Assembly: GCF_963678635.1 (NCBI RefSeq)
Contig: NC_087070.1
Span: forward strand, 45,305,467-45,369,466
From: Symsagittifera roscoffensis
Lineage: Eukaryota > Xenacoelomorpha > Acoela > Convolutidae
Direction: 5' to 3'
DNA: 64,000 nucleotides
Below, piece by piece: positions 1 to 12,865 of the stretch (its first letter is position 1; each line of letters begins with the position of its first letter). The position numbers and the translations under genes are program-made. The notes beneath the pieces are model-generated. The model saw nothing but the letters and a program-made list of their open reading frames with translations, searched no databases and was not told where the DNA came from.

Positions 1-4325
<4,325 letters not shown>

Positions 4326-4332
<7 letters not shown>

Positions 4333-6575
4333 TCCCAAGTTTCCCTTCCGTGGGTTATTGCGATCAATGTCAGAAGTCCATCTAGTCGCAGGTTCTGTAT
4401 TCCATCCGTAAGCAGTATCGCCGGTCCTTTCACGAAACTCTCCGCTCCGAATGTCACGAACAAGGCTATTAATTCCACTATCAATACTTTCACTACTGCT
4501 TGGAGGAATTCCTTTATCAAATAGTGCGAGACTTTCGGGTAAACTTTTGCCAAGAAGGACGCGGTCCATCCGGCTCCCAACCCTTCTAGCATGCTGTCTG
4601 TCCTTTCAAATCCCTCCTGTCCTTTCACTTCCTGGGTCCAGAAGGTCTCCAGAGTAATCTGACACATCCTGTTCACGAACTCAGCTGTCTTTTCTCCGGC
4701 ATTTTCCGCCAGGTTCACCTCCTTCAACAAGTAGGCGTGTATCGTCGTGATCATTACTGGGCCTTGCTGAAAAGCATCAGCACCCAATGCCGCTACTCTA
4801 GGATTCAGGTGTAGCCACTGGTTTGCTTCCGGCTTGGTTCTCAGAAGCATCGCCTCCAGTTGAGCTCCTCTCATCGCGTTTGAGATATCTGACCATACTG
4901 CAGGCAGTTCAGCCTTAAGTGGCCTCAGGTTCTCCACTTCTATCATGCGATTCGGGGCTGACATGATCACATCATATTTTCCTTCCGAAAGTAAGGCTAC
5001 CATCGCATACACAAATTTCAGTCCATCCGGGAGATGTGCATATCCCGGAGACAACGCAAATACTACTCTCAACGTCACTTTATTGAATGATCCCTCCTTC
5101 GTCTCATCCACCACTTCACCCATCGACTCCAGGATGTCTTTTATCCCTGGCCATACTGCGTTTTCTGCTGTTGCAGGATCTCTGAGCCTGCTCAGAAAAC
5201 CTCTACTGTGTAGATGGTCATTGATGCCAGCAAACACAATCGTTATCGGGTTCATTTCTGTCTGCCTTTGTACCCCTATAGCCAATGACACTGATTGCAA
5301 TAGGTCTAGGTCAACTGCGGCCAGCATTATGACGTCCGGCCAAAACAAAGAGTTAGAGGTGTACACGAACTCTGAATTCGCTACTACCATGATCTTGGCC
5401 TTTCTCATCTCTGCTTTGTCGTAGGCGGCGAAGATGCTCTCATCTTTCTTTATTGCTGTCAATCCGCCATATCTCTGGGCATCACCATCTTGATTCACTA
5501 GTTTTGGGTACACTCTCTCCTTCACATGACCAGGTGGTGTCGTCAGTTGCCTGAATATCTTCACGTGTTGTCCAATCGGCGCTCTCGCCGTCAGGAATCT
5601 TCCTGGTCTTTCTTCACAATTCCTCTCCTCATGGTTCAATCTCACATCTTGCAACGGTCTTGCATTCACAGGTCCCATTGTGTTGTTGGAGGGCAGTCCC
5701 TCCAAGTCAGCAAATCTTAAGGCTGTCGTGGAGCTGAAATTTATGCTAGCGGCTATCAACCAGTCTACGCCGGTTATTGAGTATAATCTGCTGACGGATA
5801 GCGTCGCTCCATTCAGCATCCTCCTTGCATCTTCGATGAAGCTTACTCTCTGCAGGTCCAGCTTCACCAGTTCGTCCTTGTATATATGCCAGGGAGACGG
5901 TATGGGTCTCGACCACAACAATGAGCCTCTATTCGGTCTCTCCTCTCGACTGGTACTCGTCGTCTCCGACCTGGTGTCCGATCTAGACGTGCCTGCTACT
6001 TCTTCGATTGGTTGGTTGACGTTGACAGGTCCTATCCTTCTCCTAGGATGAATTGTCCTCCTCATCGGTGCTTCCCCCAACCGATCTTGTACGTCTGTTC
6101 TTCGACCTGGTTCGCTGGAGCTTTGTTGCCGGTAATTTATGACGGCTGGGACTGTACCCAAACGTGTTTCCAGGTTAGGAGGCACAAAGGTAGTGATCAC
6201 CGTATCATTCACCGTTCCCTCTTCCTTCAGTACTCCTGTGTCAGAGAGTTCTGCTTCCAGCTCATCCAACCGTTCTTGGAAGACTCGATTCAACCAAGCT
6301 TGTCCTTCGATACTGTCAAAGTGGATGCCATCCGAAGTCAGTCTGGCTTGATCCATGGCTCTCAATTCGTGTTCAATGTCCATAGGGATCATTCTTCCGG
6401 CATTTCGATTTGCTAGGGTTCTTAAGATGTTGTTCCATCTCATGACTCCCTCGTTGTGCCTTCTTCCCGATGCTGTCAGGCTTCTTGCGTTCATTGGCAC
6501 CGTGCAAACGGTCAGTACCGCGCAACTGAACTTCTGCCAGAGAGTAGTGAACAAACACACCATCATTGATCCCAC
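4326..6575 (-). pseudogene. Accessory ORF, SGNH C-terminal half plus second SGNH-like domain (copy A)
   Basis: This 749-residue frame begins inside the SGNH hydrolase domain. Its early part holds the block V signature DGIHFD, where the Asp/His catalytic pair of the SGNH family lies. After a proline/serine/arginine-rich linker comes a second fold with the same spacing: ANSEF near residue 396 in the nucleophile position and FAGINDHLH near 451 in the block III (GxND) position. The second domain keeps a serine but has lost the GDS context, so it is probably degenerate or repurposed. Downstream is a hydrophobic stretch without a clear membrane-protein layout. The frame ends at 4326 through a one-base shift relative to copy B. 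The ATG at 6575 is not a family start; the true frame enters from the fragment at 6563-6775. Confidence 0.7.
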
Positions 6576-6775
6576 AGTGCTTCCTGCTCGTCTGATCCTC
6601 TGGAGATATCATTCGTCCCAACTAATATCATCACACTGGGTATCTTCCCTGGATTCATCAGCTCCACCATCCGATATAATTGGGCAATCGTCGCGCCTCC
6701 AAAGGCCATCACCGTGGTGACCCACGAGGTCCTCAAATTCGTCCAGGTTGAAATTGTCCATACTGTTCTTTCCAA
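6563..6775 (-). pseudogene. SGNH hydrolase block II-III fragment (copy A)
   Basis: This short frame carries FGGATIAQL (block II glycine region) and ILVGTNDISRG (block III Asn), the same motifs as the copy B and C SGNH domains. It continues in another frame into the 4326-6575 ORF. The coiled-coil N-terminus and the GDS nucleophile block present in copy B are missing: the distance from the splice-acceptor candidate to the GTND block is about 220 bp here against about 1,640 bp in copy B. This implies an internal deletion of about 1.4 kb, or a shorter ancestral form in this subfamily. Confidence 0.6.
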
Positions 6776-7168
6776 GTTTGATTTGATTCGATTTCGGTTT
6801 GATAATTTGACTCAAGTGAGTAATTTAAATGATCAATCAGGATCTAGAAAAGAAATCACGAATGTCACACTTGTCAATTTCACCTTAACATACATCGTTA
6901 AAATTTGCTTAAAGACAGTTCAGATAAAAAGGTATTTATCCTAAAATTTATTAAAATCAATTGGTTTCTAAAATTTTGGAATTCGACCTAAGATTGGACA
7001 GACCAAACTTTGGATGTATTCCCAAACTCGTCATTTAGTTATTCATGGTCACTAACCCCTACTTACCCATGATCTTAATAACCTAACACATAACATAACA
7101 TAACATAACACACATATCACATATTACATGCAACTTGGTCTTTGGCCTAACACCCTCTCGCACATCAC
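6776..7168 (-). promoter_or_regulatory. Gag-pol/accessory spacer with 3' splice-site candidate (copy A)
   Basis: This AT-rich spacer lies between the gag-pol stop and the accessory ORF. On the minus strand it contains TTTCTTTTCTAG with the cut after base 6844, a good polypyrimidine-AG acceptor in the place where copies B and C also have one. No protein-coding signal is seen in it. Confidence 0.45.
7082..7112. repeat. Short (ACATA)n-like microsatellite
   Basis: Several tandem copies of the pentanucleotide acata/ataac lie in the spacer downstream of copy A gag-pol. It is simple-sequence DNA with no coding content. Confidence 0.8.
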
Positions 7169-9337
7169 TCAGCCTATACTTAAGTAATATTTCTTATGTA
7201 GATACACTTGTATGTTTGTATCAGAGAATATCACGTGTACAAGCGCGTACAATTCCCGAGGATGCAGTCTTCCTCTATTTGGATCGTACACTGGAAGCGA
7301 AAGCTCCTTCACGTCCATTTCCACAAGGAAGTCCCTCAGCCTCGTCAAAGACAAGACTAGATTTTCTGGGTCCACGTGCTGCTTCTCCGTCGCCCTCGTT
7401 ACCAAAAAGCATAAGTACTTTCCCGGTATCTGCGACACCGCTGGGGGTAAGGCTGCTACGCCCCCTATCCCTGGTCTTTGCTTCCAAAGGAATTCCAAGT
7501 TTTTGTATTCCCTCTTAAAATCTGCCGCTAGCGCCGTCCTAAAACTCATGTCTGCGGTGATTGCTATTGCACATGTTCTGTTTGTGAGTATGAAATCACT
7601 ATCTGTTAGTATTTTGTTGCTTGAATTTTCATTTGGTAAGTTAAAAAATGACTCAACTACCCTGCCTATGTCAGGTTTCTTAGGTTCTTCGCATGTTTCT
7701 GCTTCTAAGTCTCCTGTTTCTCTTGCTATTCTCAATTTTTTTATTATCAAGTTTTCAGTGTGGGTAAGTCCTACCCCCACTCCCCGGACAAAAATATCCA
7801 TCGGCGTCCCCGTCGATCGCATACCGGGTATTACGTCAAGATTAGAAGCTGGAATGAGCAATCGTCCTTCCTGGGCAGCCCAGGAAGGATCGTCTCGTTC
7901 AGTCTTGATGTATTTCATGCTTTCACGATCTACGTCTTGAATCGTGACGCTGGTCTTCTCTGGATCCGAGGTCGTTTCATTCAGCCACTCTAAGACACGC
8001 AGGTTCGTCTGGTCTTGTTCATATGACTGCTGTTGCTCATCGTCAAATTCTACCTCGGGTTTCGACCAGTCGTCAACCCACTCATCGTTGTGATCATTGA
8101 CTATGTCAATGTCTTGTGACACAGTTATTTCCTCTAAACCCACTACTTCCTCCACTATTTTCTTTAGATCTATCCTATACACTACAAAGTCGTCACCGTA
8201 AGGATTGTACTTCTTTCTTGGTCTCGTCCCGTCCTTCTGGCGAGTCTGCATCGTGAATGGAAGATCTGGTTCCAAGTTCTTGGGAACCTCTGTCTGTTCG
8301 GGATCCTGCCAATCTTCTTCTGCGTAGGGTAAGGTTTCATCGTCCGCTTCAATCTGTTCGTTTGGATCCAGGTCCAGCGGTGTTTCTGTACCATCCTCTA
8401 CGATTTCGTTTCCATCTTTCTTCCCCCTGGTGCCTTTTTCATTGACCTCACAAGCAGGATCCATCATTAGATAATCCCCTTCTTCCATGTCTGCAGGTAT
8501 ACACCAGTCTTCTGTCGATGGATTGTGTGGCTTGATGTTCTCGTAGTGGGCGGCTCGGCCAGTACTCAGTCTATAAAAGCGTCCCTCTTGGTGCACCTCT
8601 GTAATCATGAAGGGTCCCCTCCACTTCTTCAGAAGCTTCTTTGTCCCTTTCGGTGGTATAACGTTCTGAAATACCCATACGTAGTCTCCCACCGAGTAAG
8701 CCTTTGCACCAGCTGCTTTCTTGTCGAATCTTTTCCTCTGCCTTGCCTGTGCCTGCTGAGTGTTTCGTCTACACAAGTCGTTCAACTCCTGTTGGCGTCT
8801 GATCACATCCCTCACGTAGACCTGGGGGGACGTTTTCTTTCCCTCATATTCTGGGTAGAAGAAGGTTAAGGGTAAAGACTTTTCGTGTCCAGTTAGCATC
8901 ATGTGTGGACTGACTCCAGTGGTGGAGTGTTGCGTGCTATTATAAGCTCCCATCACCTGCGGAAGGTATCTGTCCCAATCGGTCATGTACCTGGAACAAT
9001 ATACCCTCAGCATCGACACTAACGTCCTATTCTGTCTTTCCACTAAGCCATTCGTCTGAGGGTGGTACGTAGTGGAGTGAGCCTGAGCGACCTGTGAGCG
9101 TCTCATAAGCTCTTTCGTAAGCTCTCCTACGAAAGCTGTTCCATTGTCCGATTGAAACGTCATCGGACAACCATGTCTTGCTATCCATGTATTGATCAGG
9201 TGGTCGCATGTGTCTTCCGCCGAGGCAGTTATGCAGGGCACGGCCTCTGCATACTTCGTAAAATGATCTTTCATGACCAGCACCTGATTGTAACCATTGT
9301 CTGTCATGCATATCTTTTGGTGATCTATTTGCACCAC
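7169..9337 (-). CDS. Pol C-terminal part: integrase core, GPF motif, tail and macrodomain-like end (copy A)
   Basis: In this 722-residue frame the integrase catalytic triad is visible as D5 (QIDHQ), D64 (QSDNG) and E100 (LVERQNR), the D,D(35)E spacing of retroviral and Ty3 integrases, which join element cDNA to host DNA. A GPY/F-type motif (KKWRGPFMITEVHQ) follows near residue 240. Then comes an acidic linker of about 330 residues. The last 137 residues (586-722) resemble a macrodomain: ITADMSF, ADFKREY, GKYLCFLVTR, a helix with LTRLRDFL, and SLPVYDPNRG in the place of the usual glycine-rich MPRIGCG loop. The ATG is not a true start; a stop codon at 9347 replaces a Glu codon found in copy B and splits this piece from the upstream frame. 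Confidence 0.88.
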   Translation of the reverse strand: MVQIDHQKICMTDNGYNQVLVMKDHFTKYAEAVPCITASAEDTCDHLINTWIARHGCPMTFQSDNGTAFVGELTKELMRRSQVAQAHSTTYHPQTNGLVERQNRTLVSMLRVYCSRYMTDWDRYLPQVMGAYNSTQHSTTGVSPHMMLTGHEKSLPLTFFYPEYEGKKTSPQVYVRDVIRRQQELNDLCRRNTQQAQARQRKRFDKKAAGAKAYSVGDYVWVFQNVIPPKGTKKLLKKWRGPFMITEVHQEGRFYRLSTGRAAHYENIKPHNPSTEDWCIPADMEEGDYLMMDPACEVNEKGTRGKKDGNEIVEDGTETPLDLDPNEQIEADDETLPYAEEDWQDPEQTEVPKNLEPDLPFTMQTRQKDGTRPRKKYNPYGDDFVVYRIDLKKIVEEVVGLEEITVSQDIDIVNDHNDEWVDDWSKPEVEFDDEQQQSYEQDQTNLRVLEWLNETTSDPEKTSVTIQDVDRESMKYIKTERDDPSWAAQEGRLLIPASNLDVIPGMRSTGTPMDIFVRGVGVGLTHTENLIIKKLRIARETGDLEAETCEEPKKPDIGRVVESFFNLPNENSSNKILTDSDFILTNRTCAIAITADMSFRTALAADFKREYKNLEFLWKQRPGIGGVAALPPAVSQIPGKYLCFLVTRATEKQHVDPENLVLSLTRLRDFLVEMDVKELSLPVYDPNRGRLHPRELYALVHVIFSDTNIQVYLHKKYYLSIG
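7758..7797 (-). promoter_or_regulatory. Invariant 40-nt pol element with PPT-like core (copy A)
   Basis: These 40 bases are identical in copies A, B (31984-32023) and C (63086-63125). On the coding strand they contain GTCCGGGGAGT, the same core as the polypurine tract before the 3' LTR, followed by a potential hairpin (5-bp stem GGGTA/TACCC extended by GTG/CAC past one mismatch, 5-nt loop). They encode FVRGVGVGLTHT. A central polypurine tract or other cis-acting RNA/DNA signal is inferred. Confidence 0.45.
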
Positions 9338-9346
9338 CTCGTTGAA

Positions 9347-12300
9347 TTAAGACGACTCAATCGATTGTAAAGGAAATCGCAACTTCCTAGGATCCTTGAC
9401 CTGTTGGCATGACAGACATGCTGTCACCCATTTCTCGCATGCCTTCTTCATCCCAGGCCACTCAAAGCGCTTCTGGATCCTCTGATATACTTTGTCGATC
9501 CCCTGATGGCCCATCTGATCATGTAACCTGAATAATAGTTCTGTCTGATAGAGCTGCGGTAATACTATCGCGTTATACTTGTACAGGACTCTGTCTTCTT
9601 CCCTTCTTTTGCAAGCCACAACCCCGTCCTTGTTCAAATATAACCTCCCTTCCTTCTGCATGAAGTATTGTCTCAGGATGCGATAACTATCTTCCTCGAG
9701 GTCCCCTTTATCCGGTGAACCATTCTCGATCCACCTTTTCAGGTTGCTTGTCATGCGATCATTTCTCTGCGCCCTCAGAAGGTCTGAGAGTCTGTATCTC
9801 GTCTTCAAGTAAGTCTTCATGACCCTCATCTGACTATTCAGCTCGTTGGGTTGATGTGTGTCTTCTTCCATCTTAACGCACCAAATCTTCGCCAACGGTT
9901 GTTTTTCTTGTTCAAACGGCAGAAGATCAGTCCTGACTACCGCTTTCCGCGGCAATAGGCTTATCGAACGTTTCGATACCGCTATTGTCTCCAAGTCATC
10001 CGCTGCGTTGTCAAAGACTCTTTCGCTCGGTATCAGGTAGCGATCGCTGTCCGGATCCTGGTACACCTCTCTGTCCAGGTTTCTCGCCCGAGTTTCCACT
10101 AGTAGCGTGTGTATCGCCAGTTCTGACAGTTCTGATCCCGAGGTCGAATCCCTGTCTGAATAGGTGTTCATTCTTGAGCTTTCTGAATTATCATCCGTCG
10201 AAGGTGTCGTGCTGGAGACTGCACGCTCCTCCAGATCATGTCTGTACTTTCTTCGCATCCATCTGCACTCCCCAGACAAAACCTTGTTCTCTAGGTCCTG
10301 TTTCTCATCAGGAATTTTCTCGTAGATCTCGGACTCCCCGGACAAATTTTCCTGTCCCGGGTGTTGATCTTGTGATCTTTGATCTTTCTCTTTATCCTTC
10401 TCCCCGGACAAATAGTCTTGCAGCAGATTTTGTTCTACAACTTCACCCTCTTTCTCCCGGTCCACAAAGGTGACAGTTTTCTTTTGCTTGCCGCTCTCCT
10501 GATCTTTCTGTCCGTAAGAAGTACTGGTTAAAATCTCTTGGGGTATTGAGGATACTAGTTGCTGAACTATTGTCCTACAATCCCTCTCGTTCTCTTCGTG
10601 TTGTCGTCTGGACGGCATGATCTTCATCTTCTCACTGACTGTTAGCGATGCCACTGCTGCTGTCCATTCGGGGTCATCTCTGGTCACTTCTCTTTCTAAC
10701 AATCCACCCAGCATCCGCATCTTTTGTGGTGTGACTTGCACCGTTTTATCCAGTAATGAGAGGCTGTTTATATTCATGCGAGAGAGTTCTTGCTGGACCA
10801 GGTTCGAGCGCAGCAGCAAATCCAACGGGATCGGGTCCTCCTTTGACAGGATCTTTATCTCGGCTGCTTTCTCTACAGGTAACTCAGGATGTCCTGGAAT
10901 TGGATGTCCAGACTTATCCAACCATCTCGTTAAGGGAAGCGCTTCATAAGTTTCTTTGTCTAGAAACGAGAATCCCTCCTTTATTTCCGCCTGATTGGCT
11001 TGCTTCTGCTCCAACCTTTCATAGAACTCAGTTTTCTTGCTGAGGCTATCAGCATTCTGGTGTTTATCGCGCATCCTATGCTCGATTATCATATGGTAGC
11101 CATCCAATCTTACTATCCATCTACCAATATAACTCTGATCCATCGAGTAGGTTTTCAACCAGGATAACGCTCTGTTGTCCACGCGTAACTTGAAGGGAGC
11201 GCTCCCCAAGTATGCACGGTACTTTTCCACAAAGGTGACTACTGCAAACATTTCTGCTTTTGGTGCGCCATATTTCATCTCTGTGTCACTCAGGACCTTG
11301 CTGCCGTATGCAATGGGACGAGGAACTGTTCTTCCGTTCCATTCTTGCTCTTGATGCAAGATTCCTGAGATGGCCACCACCGATGCATCTGTGTCGAGAA
11401 CATACATGCCCTTTTCTGTAGGCATGCCCAGCACTGGCGCTTCGCACAGTTCCCGCTTTATGTTCTCGAAAGCAACTTGTGCCTCATCGTTCCATTCGAA
11501 CTTCTTCCCTTTGTTGCGCATCAGCTTCTGCATCGGATACACTTTGTCCGCATACCCTTTAATGAATTCTCGGTAGTAATTGGCAAACCCTAGGAAGCTC
11601 ATGAGCTGTGTGTCCGTTCTGGGAGCTTTCCATGTCAACACTGCTTCCACTGCTTCCGGGTCCGGCCTTACACCATGCCTATCCACCATTCTTCCCAGGT
11701 ACTTTATCGAATCCCTAAGTATTTCACATTTCGATGGTTTGCACTTTAATCCTGCTCTTTTCATGCATCCAAAGACCTCGTCGAGCCTATCAATGTGGTC
11801 TTCCAGGGTCGGTGTCGCTATGACCACGTCATCCACGTAACACATCACGAGATTCCCGTACTTCTTGGTCACTCCTGTCAAAGCCTGAGCCATCAGCCTT
11901 TGAAAAGTTGCTGTTGCATTGCACAAGCCGAAGGGCATCCTCTTCCACTGGTACAACCCCAATTCGCACGCGAAACCAGTTTTTTCCCTGTCCTTCTTTC
12001 GCAGAGGGACCTGCCAGAAGGCAGAACCTAAGTCCAATGTGGTGAAGAACTTGGCATCACCAAGTTTAGATAGGCTCTCGTCTATTCGCGGTATCGGGTA
12101 CGCATCTTTAATCGTTACCGCGTTCAAGTAACGAAAGTCGCAACAAAATCTAAGCTGCCCCCCTTTCTTTTTTGCCATTACTACCCCGCAAGCCCACGGC
12201 GATTTCGAGGGTTCTATCATGTCGTATTCAAGTAACATTTCTATTTCTGCTCGGCACGCTTCCGATTTCTGTGGCGTCATTCGCCTTGCGCCTTCCCGAT

Positions 12301-12805
12301 GGGGTACGGCGCCTTCTTCTAGTTCGATTTCGTGTTCGACGAAATTACAACAACCGATATCCGCCTTATGTTTTGAAAATACATCAGCGTTCCGATTTAG
12401 GATGTCCCGCAATTTTTCGAAATCCCCCTCACCTATTCTCCCTTTTAAGTGTTCTATCTCTGGCAAAACCGGTTTGTCAGATTCTAATTCATATGACGAG
12501 GGGCGTTCCGGAAAATTCGAGCAGCTTGATAAGCCGTCGTCCGTTTCGGATTTCATTGAAAACAATTTATGAATAGATTTTAATTCATCAATCCTCTTTA
12601 AAATTTTATCTTTATTGGCATGATAAGGACAGTTTTTGACACTATATTTCTTCAAGTTTTGTGTCTCTTCATAGTCGGTCCTCATCGTCAATGCGTAACC
12701 AAGCTTCTTTCCACGCTGGATTGAAACCGTGGTGTCCAGTGTGTTCAACAACACACTGACACACAGTCCGTTTCGCGTTACCGAGAAGCTCCGGCCTAAA
12801 ATCAC
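9347..12805 (-). CDS. Pol: reverse transcriptase, RNase H, linker, integrase zinc finger (copy A)
   Basis: This 1,152-residue frame begins just after the protease. Reverse transcriptase covers about residues 165-400, with the catalytic FTTLDLGSAF (D258) and YVDD (323-326). RNase H follows with LDTDAS (D471, D473) and ends near ADSLSKK (about 590). A charged linker of about 450 residues holds three LSGE peptides whose codons repeat the PPT-like sequence. The C-terminus carries the integrase HHCC finger: H1095, H1100, C1130, C1133. It copies element RNA into cDNA inside the virus-like particle. An in-frame TAA at 12866 separates it from gag-protease, where copy B has Tyr, and another stop at 9347 separates it from the integrase core. 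The ATG at 12805 is internal. Confidence 0.93.
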   Translation of the reverse strand: MILGRSFSVTRNGLCVSVLLNTLDTTVSIQRGKKLGYALTMRTDYEETQNLKKYSVKNCPYHANKDKILKRIDELKSIHKLFSMKSETDDGLSSCSNFPERPSSYELESDKPVLPEIEHLKGRIGEGDFEKLRDILNRNADVFSKHKADIGCCNFVEHEIELEEGAVPHREGARRMTPQKSEACRAEIEMLLEYDMIEPSKSPWACGVVMAKKKGGQLRFCCDFRYLNAVTIKDAYPIPRIDESLSKLGDAKFFTTLDLGSAFWQVPLRKKDREKTGFACELGLYQWKRMPFGLCNATATFQRLMAQALTGVTKKYGNLVMCYVDDVVIATPTLEDHIDRLDEVFGCMKRAGLKCKPSKCEILRDSIKYLGRMVDRHGVRPDPEAVEAVLTWKAPRTDTQLMSFLGFANYYREFIKGYADKVYPMQKLMRNKGKKFEWNDEAQVAFENIKRELCEAPVLGMPTEKGMYVLDTDASVVAISGILHQEQEWNGRTVPRPIAYGSKVLSDTEMKYGAPKAEMFAVVTFVEKYRAYLGSAPFKLRVDNRALSWLKTYSMDQSYIGRWIVRLDGYHMIIEHRMRDKHQNADSLSKKTEFYERLEQKQANQAEIKEGFSFLDKETYEALPLTRWLDKSGHPIPGHPELPVEKAAEIKILSKEDPIPLDLLLRSNLVQQELSRMNINSLSLLDKTVQVTPQKMRMLGGLLEREVTRDDPEWTAAVASLTVSEKMKIMPSRRQHEENERDCRTIVQQLVSSIPQEILTSTSYGQKDQESGKQKKTVTFVDREKEGEVVEQNLLQDYLSGEKDKEKDQRSQDQHPGQENLSGESEIYEKIPDEKQDLENKVLSGECRWMRRKYRHDLEERAVSSTTPSTDDNSESSRMNTYSDRDSTSGSELSELAIHTLLVETRARNLDREVYQDPDSDRYLIPSERVFDNAADDLETIAVSKRSISLLPRKAVVRTDLLPFEQEKQPLAKIWCVKMEEDTHQPNELNSQMRVMKTYLKTRYRLSDLLRAQRNDRMTSNLKRWIENGSPDKGDLEEDSYRILRQYFMQKEGRLYLNKDGVVACKRREEDRVLYKYNAIVLPQLYQTELLFRLHDQMGHQGIDKVYQRIQKRFEWPGMKKACEKWVTACLSCQQVKDPRKLRFPLQSIESS

Positions 12806-12865
12806 CGAACTCTGACTATTTGGATTCGGTACTAAGCATACCTGTTTACTATCACTTAACGAATT

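Noticed and set aside
7212-7940. Plus-strand ORF of 242 codons
   Set aside because: It is antisense to the integrase tail and macrodomain-like region, which is conserved in three copies on the minus strand. The same holds for the plus-strand frames at 31501-32067 and 62882-63460.
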